Shown here piece by piece: positions 27,101 to 35,958 of a stretch of DNA of 64,000 nt. How positions within the stretch are numbered: the first letter of the stretch is position 1; each line of letters opens with the position of its first letter. This stretch comes from Aphelocoma coerulescens. Its lineage: Eukaryota > Chordata > Aves > Passeriformes > Corvidae. Below the pieces are notes generated by a model, which worked only from the letters and a program-made list of their open reading frames with translations, was not told the origin of the DNA and did not search any database. The DNA is taken from assembly GCF_041296385.1 (NCBI RefSeq), contig NW_027183581.1, forward strand, positions 146,576-210,575, given 5' to 3'. The translations under genes and the position numbers were made by a program.

Positions 27101-29333
27101 GGGTTCCGTCAGCTTCGCCAGCATCCCCACGGTCTGCAGAGCTCCCCGAGCTTCTGTGGTGTCACAGTGGAGGCAGGGTTGCATCAGGTTCCATAGCATC
27201 AGCACGGTCTCCAGGGCTCCCAGAGGTTCTGTGGTGTCACAGTGGAGGCAGGGTTGCATCAGGTTCCATAGCATCACCACAGTCTCCAGGGCTCCCTGAG
27301 CTTCTGTGGTGTCACAGTGGAGGCAGGGTTGCATCAGGTTCCATAGCATCAGCACGGTCTCCAGAGCTCCCAGAGGTTCTGTGGTGTCACAGAGGAGGCA
27401 GGGTTGCATCAGGTTCAATAGCATCAGCACGGCCTCCAGGGCTCCCCTGAGCTTCTGTGGTGGTGTCACAGAGGAGCCAGGCTTCCTTGTAGTTCCCCAG
27501 CATCACAAAGGCTCTCCTGGGAGCCACGGGTCACAAAGCACCGTGGGCTCTGTGCAGCCCCGCTGTGTCACAATGGCCGCTGGCTTCCACGAGCCCCCGC
27601 AGTGTCCCAGTGGGCCCCGTGGCTTTAGGAGTGGGTGGCTGGGAGTTGGTGCCAGCGGCTGGGGGAGCAGCAGCAGGGACTGTGTGTGGACAGTGCCATG
27701 GCCACTTGTGTGGCCACTGGTGTCTCTGTGCCAGGCACAGCCGTGGTGTGTAACACCGGCTCTGGGTCCTTTGGCTGTGCAGGTGGCAGTCACAGCCTGG
27801 AGCAGGGCTGCTCCCGGGGGACAGCCTGGGGCAGGAGGCTGCTGGAGATTCATTCCCCACACTCCTTGTCATGAGGTGCTCAGAGTGATTGGAAAGGCTG
27901 TTGGCAGCAGGCAGTTCTCTGGGTTCAAGCTGTGGAGCTGTCAGCAGGAATGCAAAGGCCAAGCTGGTGAGCCTTTTGTCCTGGTGCCTTTAGTGTGTGA
28001 GCAGTCCCTGGTGCCGTTGTCTTTGGATCCTGAGTGTGGGAGAGGCAAGGCTTAGGATGGTGCGTAGAGCTGAGAAGGAAAGTGCCGAGAGCAGCGTGTG
28101 TGCTGCTGCTTTGAGGGGTGCAGTTGAAGTTGTAGGCAGCAAGAGCTTTCTCAGCTGGCCCTTTTGTGAGCTCTGCTTTTGCCAGATGACTTCCATCTTA
28201 CCCTCTTACCATCTTAGCCTCTCATTTTTGCATATCCCAAACCCCCTTCCAAACATCCAGCAGCTGCTTGTAAAGAAGAAGTCCTAGAACAAAAAGCCAG
28301 TGCTGCCTTTCATAGCCCCTTTGCTGTCTATGAAGTAGAGGAAAGAAGCTAGTGAGACGCACTTTCTTTCTCAACTCCATAGAGCGCATCCTTCTCTCAA
28401 GGTGGCAGAGTCCTTGGCGGAAGTGAAGCATCTGCAGCTGCAGTTCAGACTGAGAGATGTGCCAGGACAGGAAACATTTGCTGACCTTCCCTGTTCCCTG
28501 TGCAACATGATTCTCGCATCCCAGTCACTTTCACATACCTTCGGTATCCCTGAGTCCAAGCAGCTAAAGCTCACAGAGACAGAAGTGTCAGGAAGGAAAA
28601 CGTTGCAAAAGCACCCCCTTCTCTTATCAGCATATAAATTGTGCACAACAGGCTGCGGCACCGAACCTTCCTTCTCAGATAGACATGCCATCACACTTTT
28701 CACTCTTGCAGCTCGGTTGAAAAGCTCCAGCAGCTGCTCCCGCAATAGCAAAAGGTTCTAGAAGTGAAAGCCAGTTTGGGGCTGCACCTTCTCCTTGCCG
28801 CATGTAAGCCACACCAAACTCCCTGATGCACTCTGTCCTCCCCTTCTCAAAGGAGTAGACGGTGGCATCAGGACACACCTGTGTCCCAGCAGCTGGGTGC
28901 CCAGCCGGGAGCAGGAGCAGGGCTGGGGCTGCTCCCAAAGTTGCCCCGCCCCAATGCCAGAGCCGGACATATGCTGAGGGGGGGCTGGATCAGGCTTTAT
29001 TGTCCAGCTGCATGCCAGGAGTGAGCACAAAATCTACCTGCATTCTCTGCAGCATGCCATCCTGGAGCAGAGCCATTGCCAAAGGAAGCCGTGAGCCCGT
29101 GCCAAGCCAGTGCCGGAGTGGGATCCTAGCAGCACCTGTGGAAGCCGGGAGAGAGGAGCCCACCTGGAGCAGGTTCGTGCAGGATTAATCATCCCGTGGC
29201 TTCCCACCAGGGTCCTGTTGCTTCCAAAAGGCCCCACAGTGTCACTGTGGCCCCTCGGTTCCACCAGGTTCCATAGCGTCACTGTGGTGCCCAGGGTTCC
29301 GTCAGCTTCGCCAGCATCCCCACGGTCTGCAGA

Positions 29334-29783
29334 GCTCCCCGAGCTTCTGTGGTGTCACAGTGGAGGCAGGGTTGCATCAGGTTCCATAGCATCAGCACGG
29401 TCTCCAGGGCTCCCAGAGGTTCTGTGGTGTCACAGTGGAGGCAGGGTTGCATCAGGTTCCATAGCATCACCACAGTCTCCAGGGCTCCCTGAGCTTCTGT
29501 GGTGTCACAGTGGAGGCAGGGTTGCATCAGGTTCCATAGCATCAGCACGGTCTCCAGAGCTCCCAGAGGTTCTGTGGTGTCACAGAGGAGGCAGGGTTGC
29601 ATCAGGTTCCATAGCATCAGCACGGTCTCCAGGGCTCCCAGAGGTTCTGTGGTGTCACAGAGGAGGCAGGGTTGCATCAGGTTCCATAGCATCAGCACGG
29701 TCTCCAGGGCTCCAAGAGCTTCTGTGGTGTCACAGAGGAGGCAGGGTTGCATCAGGTTCAATAGCATCAGCACGGTCTCCAGG
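29334..29783. repeat. 75-bp minisatellite, six-copy allele in unit 14
   Basis: This is the longest tract in the window, with six 75-bp copies. The provirus sits about 70 bp beyond its end. Removing the provirus and one target-site copy leaves a unit of 2,343 bp, which is 2,193 plus two extra 75-bp copies. Confidence 0.92.
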
Positions 29784-29847
29784 GCTCCCCTGAGCTTCTG
29801 TGGTGGTGTCACAGAGGAGCCAGGCTTCCTTGTAGTTCCCCAGCATC

Positions 29848-29852
29848 ACAAA
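29848..29852. other. Target-site duplication, left copy
   Basis: ACAAA immediately precedes the TGTCG end of the left LTR. An uninterrupted unit reads CATCACAAAGGCTCTCC here. Confidence 0.9.
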
Positions 29853-30684
29853 TGTCGAAATTGATGGCGATGATGGTGATGAGGGTGTGGGTTCGGTCGG
29901 GCCCGGCTGGAGATGGACGGCGACGAGAGATCTCTATAAGCAGGTCTTTGGAGCATGCAGTTTATTGCAGAGGGCGTGGGTACAGGGGCACTGCTTAGAG
30001 CTGCCAGCTGCAGCTCCAAGCAGGCCCAAGGTGTAAGAGAGGGAGAGAGAGTGAGCGAGAGAGCTAGAGCAAGAGGCTGAGAGCTAAGAGTGTAAAGAGC
30101 AAGAGAGACAAACTAAGAGGAGAGCTGAATTAAGAGGAAGAAGAAGAGCAAGAGAGTTACTAAGAGAGCTACTAAGAGGAGAAGAGCATTACTAAGAGAG
30201 CTACTAAGAGAGTTACTAAGAGCGTTACTAAGAGGAGAAGAGCATTACTAAGAGGAGAGGAGTTAAGAGAGCGAGGAGCTTGTTACAATACAATAAATCA
30301 TCTTCTGTAGTGAATATTCTAATTCTCAGTAGCCAATCTAATACAAGGTACAAATCCTATAGCATTTACATACAGCCTATAAGAGTTCTTACATTACCAT
30401 AGAGTGTTACATTTTAACTTCTAAAAACTACTCTTTGGACCCCTTCTGCTGAGCTAGTAGGGTCTGCTCTGACCCTTGGACCTGTCTGCAAGCAGAGGGT
30501 ATTGTTCAATCAAGAGGGGATTACCTTCAGCCGGCTATACCATTGTTTTCCAGTTGTTCAGTAACTAAGACTCTATATCTCAAAGATGGCCTTCATTTCG
30601 ATGTCGCTCACAGTTTTCATATTCCCAGAATCTTTTGTTAGGCAATCATATTTATAAGGCTTTCCTGTTTCATCTTCCCCAACA
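29853..30684 (-). repeat. 3' LTR of the provirus (832 bp)
   Basis: On the plus strand it starts TGTCGAAATTG and ends CTTCCCCAACA, giving a TGT...ACA element. Read in sense, AATAAA lies at 29961-29966, as expected upstream of the end of R. The middle (about 30030-30280) is a purine-rich stretch of ACTAAGAG-like short repeats on the plus strand. The last 112 bp on the right encode the C-terminus of Env. It is identical to the other LTR except for one extra C in GGGCCCGGC. Confidence 0.96.
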
Positions 30685-31931
30685 TCTCCCCCGTTCTGAT
30701 GAACAACTAAGATATTAGATACAGTCCTACTCGTTATTTTTTGCACACACTGAAGCATACAAGGTACTGCTACTAAAACTATAATTATTACTACTAGAAT
30801 AATCAAGCCTATTTTACAGAGTTCCCTTAGCCAAGGTGCAAAGCTCCAATCATCAAACAAACTGTCCAGCCAAGACGGGTCATCTGTTCTAATTTGGTTA
30901 GCTAGATCCTTTAGGTTTTGTAGCTGTTTGTGAATGGAAACAGAATGATCGGATAAGTTCATACAGCATAATCCTTCAAAATCTTCACAGCCGTGCCCAT
31001 GTGCTAATAAAAGATAATCAACGGCAGCTCTATTTTGTAAAGTGGCATGTCTGACTGCCTCTTCATCGGTTAACAGATCACTGATCATAGTAGAGGTGGC
31101 ATTTACCTCCTTGCTGAGCCAACATCCCAACTTGTTTAACTGTTTTAAAGCAATTGAGGAGCTTAACTGAGGTAGAAAAATGCTTGCAACAATTGATTTT
31201 CCAGAGTTCCAAGGGTGGAAGTCACTATCACAGTCACTATCGTACTGATGTCCCCAGGAAGATCTGATCTTTCTGCTTTTCTTTTTGATTACCTCTTTGA
31301 CACTGGGAGCAATAATTGTAAGTTGTCCCAGAGCACAAGGGCCACCATCTATTTTTGAAGGTATACCTTGCCAGGCCCTGTCTCCACAGATGAGCCAAAT
31401 TCCTCTGGGGAATCGAATAGGAAGTTTGCTAAAACGATCTGCATGAGGTTCGTCATATATAAGAAGCTTAACTTGACTACACCAAGAAGTTACATTGCTA
31501 TAAGCTGGGTGATATGGGGTAACATTTAAATGGGGACCGTTTTCTCCTTGAAAGTGAAAGAAATAGCAGGTATCCATAGTTAACGAACCTAGGATTTCTA
31601 GCTCTTGAAGGTCAGATTTATCAATTTTAGAATTATCAATATAAGTTTGGTGTCTATGGCTGGGAGTTGGAGATACATGATGATCGTCATATGGCCAATA
31701 CTTATCAAGAGTAATATTATCAAAACCTTCTGGAAGAGGTACTCCAACTAAACAGGTTGAAAAAGGTTTGTCAGGGCTTGTGTCAGATAGACAGATGGTA
31801 TCGGAGCCTGCGGATTTGGCTAAAGCAACCCAGACATTTGTCTTTGGTTGATTCACAGGTAAAGCTTCACTACAAAAACTAAAACAAAAGAATAAAAGCA
31901 ACATGCACGCGCGCAAATGAGAAAACTCCAT
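30573..31931 (-). CDS. env: Proviral envelope glycoprotein, alpharetrovirus-like, open
   Basis: ATG at 31931 gives 452 residues; an upstream GTG at 31961 also lies in frame, but ATG is preferred because it directly precedes a signal peptide (hydrophobic about 9-20). The surface part is short (to about residue 223) and ends in a basic stretch with R-K-I-R at 220-223, a possible furin site. Cys234 and Cys270 could bracket an internal fusion loop. An immunosuppressive-domain-like segment around 297-314 leads to CX6CC (Cys315, Cys322, Cys323), typical of alpha- and gamma-type Env. A membrane span covers about 373-393, with a tail of about 58 residues. N-glycosylation sequons start at 71, 136, 146, 277 and 325. 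The last ~37 codons lie beyond the polypurine tract, inside U3. The frame has no stop or frameshift. The surface region is shorter than usual for the family, so receptor binding is unpredictable. Confidence 0.9.
   Translation of the reverse strand: MEFSHLRACMLLLFFCFSFCSEALPVNQPKTNVWVALAKSAGSDTICLSDTSPDKPFSTCLVGVPLPEGFDNITLDKYWPYDDHHVSPTPSHRHQTYIDNSKIDKSDLQELEILGSLTMDTCYFFHFQGENGPHLNVTPYHPAYSNVTSWCSQVKLLIYDEPHADRFSKLPIRFPRGIWLICGDRAWQGIPSKIDGGPCALGQLTIIAPSVKEVIKKKSRKIRSSWGHQYDSDCDSDFHPWNSGKSIVASIFLPQLSSSIALKQLNKLGCWLSKEVNATSTMISDLLTDEEAVRHATLQNRAAVDYLLLAHGHGCEDFEGLCCMNLSDHSVSIHKQLQNLKDLANQIRTDDPSWLDSLFDDWSFAPWLRELCKIGLIILVVIIIVLVAVPCMLQCVQKITSRTVSNILVVHQNGGDVGEDETGKPYKYDCLTKDSGNMKTVSDIEMKAIFEI
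30685..30694 (-). other. Polypurine tract of the provirus
   Basis: The sense strand reads ACGGGGGAGA directly before the TGTTGGGG start of U3. Position and composition fit the plus-strand primer. It also lies inside the env reading frame. Confidence 0.8.
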
Positions 31932-31985
31932 TCTTTTCTTGAGCTGTTTTTGGCAGATCACTTTCTTCTGGTGATTCTGCGCAGT

Positions 31986-33137
31986 TCAGGTCTGGGTGCT
32001 TGCTTCCTGGCTTCCACTTGCAGAGTCACTGGCTGGTGTGGTGGCATCAGCAGGCTTTGATGCGAGGTATGGCTTCACGTTTTTTGCTGGAACCCACTTG
32101 ATTCCTTCACCTGTGGAAACACATGCAAACCCCTTCCCCCACATTATAAGATTGTATGGTCCTTCTATTTTTCCTGAGTCTAGATTTTTAATCAAAACTG
32201 GGGGGCGCTCTTTCAGTTTTGCTTTTTTGTTGTTCAAAAAATGTCTATAAATGGGGGGATCAGGCTCTTCTGCAGAGCTATTCAAAAAATTGTAAACATA
32301 CAAAGCCTTGTTCAACCTCCTTTGAGGTGTATCCTGGACTTCTCCCCCTCTCTGTTGATCTAAAATGCGTTTTAGGGTTTGATGTGTTCTTTTTAGGGTA
32401 CTTTTTAGCAGTTGTTTAAGATACGGTGAGCAAATACCACTATCTCTTACAGCCCTTCTTAGTTCTTTAATTTCGTGAGTGGGGATGGGAACCCACGTTT
32501 TGGTACTGTCAGGCTGTTGGCTAGCTATCACAGGCTTAGCTAATAGACTTTCATCTTTACAGCTTTGGAGTCTTATTTCATGCCAATCTGTTAATTGAGA
32601 ATAATCTGAGCACTTTGGAGGATTTTTTGATTCAGAAAGTAGCGCTAACAAACTCTCAGAACTCGTTTTCTCCTTATGGGTTGCAAGATCCCAGCCGCTC
32701 GCTGGCGGGACTCTGGGGCTCATTGCAAACAAATCTGGCTGCTTTTCAGGGTTTCCTGGTGTTAGATTTAAAGCATCAGCTCGGGCAGAGCGGCTCTCCG
32801 TCTTCCCTGCCACTGGAGCTGCACCACTGCCCTCCGTTCCCCCCCTGTTTGCGGCTTGTGAGGCGAGGCTGAGCTGCGCGGAGGGATGTTGCTGGGCGGC
32901 GGTAGCCGAGGGATACAGCTGTGCGGTGCCGGAGGGCCCCGGCGGGGGCGGCGATGGCACTGCCGATCTCCGCGGTGGCGGGCGAGGAGGCGGGGGGGCC
33001 GCGAGCAACCGGCTCCGCGGCAGCGGGCGAGGGGGTGCGGGTGGCTCTATTGAAGGCGAGGTGAAAGCCGTGGGGGGCGGTGGCGGAGCTAGTTCCGTGA
33101 GCAGTGCTGTGGTTGGAGAAGTGTGAGCGTGCGTGGG
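31986..33137 (-). pseudogene. Capsid N-terminus fused in frame to integrase C-terminus (gag-pol deletion remnant)
   Basis: This is the same frame as gag, downstream of its TAA, open for 383 codons to TGA 31986-31988. It begins with more Pro/Ala-rich sequence. Next comes a stretch resembling the start of betaretroviral capsid (IKELRRAVRDSG), then within a few residues integrase-like RTHQTLKRILDQQ. Further on are LNKALYVYNFLN and a C-terminal integrase DNA-binding-like region (KLKERPPVLIK to KWVPAKNVKPYL). The junction lies at about 32390-32412, where the sense strand has two CTAAAAAG copies 12 bp apart. It removes the rest of capsid, nucleocapsid, protease, reverse transcriptase, RNase H and the N-terminal and most of the catalytic integrase. 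Keeping frame across such a deletion has about a one-in-three chance, so it is not by itself evidence of function. Confidence 0.82.
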
Positions 33138-34502
33138 TTACGCCATCAGGTCAACGTGGCGGACTGTGATGGCCGCTGTCTGTGTGTCGGGGAGAGCGGG
33201 AGGTGGCAGGGCTGTCCCGTCGGCAGGAGACGATCCCGGGGCTGCGGGAGGCGGGAGGGCCGGCGTGGAGGCGGCGGGAGTATGTTGCGGTGGGGCCATG
33301 GCGAACGGTGGGCCAGTCGGCGGCTGGACCGCGGCGTGCTGCCGCTGGGAGTTTGCAGGCTGGGCTGGTGTGGCTGCCGGCGCGGCGGTGCCAGGAGACG
33401 GGGCTGGAGCAGCGGCAGGCACGGGAGAGGCAGCAGCCATCTGTGTAGGCGCTGCAGCGCCGGCACCAGGTGGCTGGCGGGGCTGGGGCGCTCCGTGTCC
33501 CACGGACGCGGACGGGACGTTGACCACCACCGGCGCCGTGTCGGTGGCGGCGAGGGGGACCTGGGGGGCTGGAAGAAGGGTCGCCGCCTGGCTTTGCGGG
33601 GGGCCGGCTATGATGGTGGCTACAGCCATAACAGGCGCGGCTAGGGGAGCGGTAGGACCCGTAGGTGGCTGGGGAGCAGCCGCTGGCCCCGCGGGGCTAT
33701 CGGCGGGGGGCGGGGCCGCGAAGGCGCTGGCGGACGGGGTGGGAGGAGCGAGGGACGGGGCCGCGAAGACGCTGGAGCCGAGGGCGGGGACCGCGGGAGC
33801 CGGGGCAGCAGGGAGGAACGGGATGGGGGGGGCGGGGATGGGGGGAGCGGTGGAGGGGGTCGTAGGGTCCGGTGGGACAGGGGTGACGGCTGCCAGGACA
33901 GCGGGGGCGGGGGGCGGGGCGGCACGAGTCAGTCGGACCGCGGCTACCGGAGCCGCGAGAGGCGGGACAGCAGGGACTAACGGGACCGTGGGGGTGGAGA
34001 TGACGGGGGCGGTGGGGGGGGCGGTGGAGTCCGGTGGGGCAGGGGTGACCGGTGCAGGGACCGCGGGGGGGTGGGGCGGGGCGGCACGAGACAGCTGGAC
34101 CGCGGGTACCGGAGCCGTGAGGTCCGGCGGCGGGGCGGGGGCCGTGCCCGGTTGCAGGCTCGCGGCGGCAAGGGGCGGGCTCGCAGCAGGAGCGGGACCC
34201 GGCGAGGTGGCTGCTGCGGGCGGCGCCTTCACAGCAAACAGCTCCACGAGCGCTCTGCAAGCCGGGACCAGCTCCGCGGCAGCCCAATCCCGGCGGGAGA
34301 TATTATTAAAGAGTTTAACCCGAACTGTGTCCCAGAAGTCTCTTGTAAAGACGGCTGAACGGTCAGCATTTGGGAAATTAATCAGAGTCCATTCTAAGAG
34401 GTTTTTTAGCTCCTGTTTAGGTAATTGACTTGGACCGGAGCTTAGTAAGTACTTAAGTTGTTTATAGAGATGTCTGTCATGGGCAGAGTGAGTTTGTCCC
34501 AT
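33138..34502 (-). CDS. gag: Proviral Gag, matrix plus Pro/Ala-rich domain, ending at an in-frame stop
   Basis: This 454-codon frame starts at ATG 34502 with Met-Gly, giving an N-myristoylation glycine at residue 2. Residues 1 to about 92 form a compact charged and helical matrix-like domain similar to betaretroviral matrix. Residues 93-454 are almost entirely Pro, Ala, Thr, Ser and Val. They include two PTAP motifs (163-166 and 283-286), which could be late-domain signals but may arise by chance in such composition. Residues around 134 and 188 begin a 54-residue internal duplication (162 bp in the DNA, about 33921 and 34083). The frame stops at TAA 33138-33140, but the same frame continues open beyond it into capsid-like sequence. 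The TAA is therefore probably a nonsense mutation, unless some readthrough is used. Assembly cannot be complete because most of capsid and the nucleocapsid are absent. Confidence 0.85.
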   Translation of the reverse strand: MGQTHSAHDRHLYKQLKYLLSSGPSQLPKQELKNLLEWTLINFPNADRSAVFTRDFWDTVRVKLFNNISRRDWAAAELVPACRALVELFAVKAPPAAATSPGPAPAASPPLAAASLQPGTAPAPPPDLTAPVPAVQLSRAAPPHPPAVPAPVTPAPPDSTAPPTAPVISTPTVPLVPAVPPLAAPVAAVRLTRAAPPPAPAVLAAVTPVPPDPTTPSTAPPIPAPPIPFLPAAPAPAVPALGSSVFAAPSLAPPTPSASAFAAPPPADSPAGPAAAPQPPTGPTAPLAAPVMAVATIIAGPPQSQAATLLPAPQVPLAATDTAPVVVNVPSASVGHGAPQPRQPPGAGAAAPTQMAAASPVPAAAPAPSPGTAAPAATPAQPANSQRQHAAVQPPTGPPFAMAPPQHTPAASTPALPPPAAPGSSPADGTALPPPALPDTQTAAITVRHVDLMA

Positions 34503-35102
34503 TATTGACCAGTATGATACTCACCTAGATGTCGCAGGGGGCAGGGTCCTTAATCAGAAGTCCGTCGTGGGGGGCTGGCCAGGCTCTCCACACGGCGCTC
34601 AGGACGCTGCTGTCGGGTCCCTCCTCAGAGCTCCGGTTTCAGGCGTCGCTTGGCAACGGCTTTCCATGCTCGGGACCTCGCAGGTGTCTCCACTCAGAGC
34701 TCCAGCGCGGGCGGTGCTGAGCAATACCCGCCTGTGCTCGGGCGCGCGGCTGGATCCCTCCTAAGAGCTCCGGTCTGCACTGCTTAGCAGCGTGTCCGTG
34801 CTCGAGGGGTACCACGGCAAACTTCCTCAAAGAGCTCCAGGTAACCGCTGCGCAGCAGTGGCCGTCTGTGCTCGAGGACTGCCAGGCAATTTCCTCCCTC
34901 CGAGAGCTCCAGGTAATTGCTACGAAGTAACGGCTCCCCGTGCTCGAGGGCTGCCTCAGCAGAGTTATAGAGCTCCGGCTTTTACGCTGCGCAGCAACGG
35001 TATGCCGTGCTCACGACACGTTCCAGGTGGCTATAACTGGTCTTTTAGTTACCGTCCATGGCGAAGTCTCTCACAGGTGGAAGAAGCTGAATCAGGCCTT
35101 CA
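34503..35102 (-). repeat. Proviral leader with six ~68-bp tandem repeats
   Basis: The leader between the primer-binding site and the gag ATG is about 600 bp. On the plus strand GAGCTCC recurs at 34628, 34697, 34765, 34832, 34903 and 34970, at intervals of 69, 68, 67, 71 and 67 bp. Most units also share GTGCTCG(AGG) and GC(G/T)(C/T)AGCA elements. Units are clearly related but individually diverged, so the repeat is older than the insertion. Function is unknown; packaging, RNA structure or translation control are possibilities only. Confidence 0.8.
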
Positions 35103-35119
35103 CTCACGTTTGGGCGCCA
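35103..35119 (-). other. Retroviral primer-binding site, tRNA-Lys type
   Basis: Three bases after the end of the 5' LTR the sense strand reads TGGCGCCCAAACGTGAG. TGGCGCCC matches the 3' end of lysine tRNAs, as in betaretroviruses. An extra A relative to the usual Lys1,2 site makes the exact isoacceptor uncertain. Confidence 0.8.
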
Positions 35120-35122
35120 GTT

Positions 35123-35953
35123 TGTCGAAATTGATGGCGATGATGGTGATGAGGGTGTGGGTTCGGTCGGGCCGGCTGGAGATGGACGGCGACGAGAGAT
35201 CTCTATAAGCAGGTCTTTGGAGCATGCAGTTTATTGCAGAGGGCGTGGGTACAGGGGCACTGCTTAGAGCTGCCAGCTGCAGCTCCAAGCAGGCCCAAGG
35301 TGTAAGAGAGGGAGAGAGAGTGAGCGAGAGAGCTAGAGCAAGAGGCTGAGAGCTAAGAGTGTAAAGAGCAAGAGAGACAAACTAAGAGGAGAGCTGAATT
35401 AAGAGGAAGAAGAAGAGCAAGAGAGTTACTAAGAGAGCTACTAAGAGGAGAAGAGCATTACTAAGAGAGCTACTAAGAGAGTTACTAAGAGCGTTACTAA
35501 GAGGAGAAGAGCATTACTAAGAGGAGAGGAGTTAAGAGAGCGAGGAGCTTGTTACAATACAATAAATCATCTTCTGTAGTGAATATTCTAATTCTCAGTA
35601 GCCAATCTAATACAAGGTACAAATCCTATAGCATTTACATACAGCCTATAAGAGTTCTTACATTACCATAGAGTGTTACATTTTAACTTCTAAAAACTAC
35701 TCTTTGGACCCCTTCTGCTGAGCTAGTAGGGTCTGCTCTGACCCTTGGACCTGTCTGCAAGCAGAGGGTATTGTTCAATCAAGAGGGGATTACCTTCAGC
35801 CGGCTATACCATTGTTTTCCAGTTGTTCAGTAACTAAGACTCTATATCTCAAAGATGGCCTTCATTTCGATGTCGCTCACAGTTTTCATATTCCCAGAAT
35901 CTTTTGTTAGGCAATCATATTTATAAGGCTTTCCTGTTTCATCTTCCCCAACA
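35123..35953 (-). repeat. 5' LTR of the provirus (831 bp)
   Basis: It matches 29853-30684 throughout except for a single-base deletion in GGGCCGGC. The candidate poly(A) signal is at 35230-35235 on the minus strand. It joins macrosatellite sequence on its right through the ACAAA duplication. No confident TATA box was chosen; the U3 part contains env coding sequence and the ACTAAGAG-like tract. Confidence 0.96.
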
Positions 35954-35958
35954 ACAAA
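35954..35958. other. Target-site duplication, right copy
   Basis: ACAAA follows the CCCCAACA end of the right LTR and continues as GGCTCTCC, exactly completing the interrupted unit. Five bases match on both sides. Confidence 0.9.

Larger units (their letters stand above)
1..29852. repeat. 2,193-bp macrosatellite array, left block (units 1-13 and the left part of unit 14)
   Basis: Thirteen head-to-tail units plus part of a fourteenth run from the window edge to the retroviral insertion. Unit starts (phase set at position 1) are 1, 2194, 4387, 6655, 8848, 11041, 13234, 15427, 17620, 19813, 22006, 24199, 26392 and 28585. All are 2,193 bp except unit 3 (2,268 bp) and unit 14 (2,343 bp once the provirus is removed). 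Units differ at only a few sites outside the nested minisatellite; diagnostic unit positions include 508 (C or G), 1182 (AATGGCC or CATGGGCC), 1556, 1704 and 2156. Each unit has a GC-rich half holding a 75-bp minisatellite and a more AT-rich half. No known protein domain, tRNA or rRNA was recognised. Reading frames stay open in every copy because the copies are nearly identical, not because of visible selection. The array continues beyond the left edge. Confidence 0.98.
29853..35953 (-). mobile_element. Internally deleted endogenous retrovirus, beta-like gag with alpha-like env
   Basis: A 6,101-bp provirus lies on the minus strand inside macrosatellite unit 14: LTR 35123-35953, primer-binding site, leader, gag, gag-integrase fusion, env, polypurine tract, LTR 29853-30684. 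The flanks carry ACAAA on both sides. The LTRs are TG...CA bounded and differ by one base (GGGCCCGGC versus GGGCCGGC). The internal part is only 4,438 bp because protease, reverse transcriptase, RNase H, most of capsid, nucleocapsid and the N-terminal integrase are missing. Gag and the Lys-type primer-binding site resemble betaretroviruses; the transmembrane part of Env resembles avian alpharetroviruses. This points to a recombinant lineage. It cannot move without help because it lacks reverse transcriptase. Only this unit carries it, so insertion followed amplification of the unit. Confidence 0.96.

Noticed and set aside
33133..34428. 431-codon Gly/Ala-rich plus-strand frame across the provirus
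   Set aside because: It is antisense to gag; GC-rich Pro/Ala coding DNA leaves the opposite strand open. Gag has the ATG, the matrix domain and the proviral context.
34628..35040. CRISPR-like or host satellite reading of the ~68-bp leader repeats
   Set aside because: They lie between a retroviral primer-binding site and gag, and the units are diverged along their whole length; they belong to the provirus.
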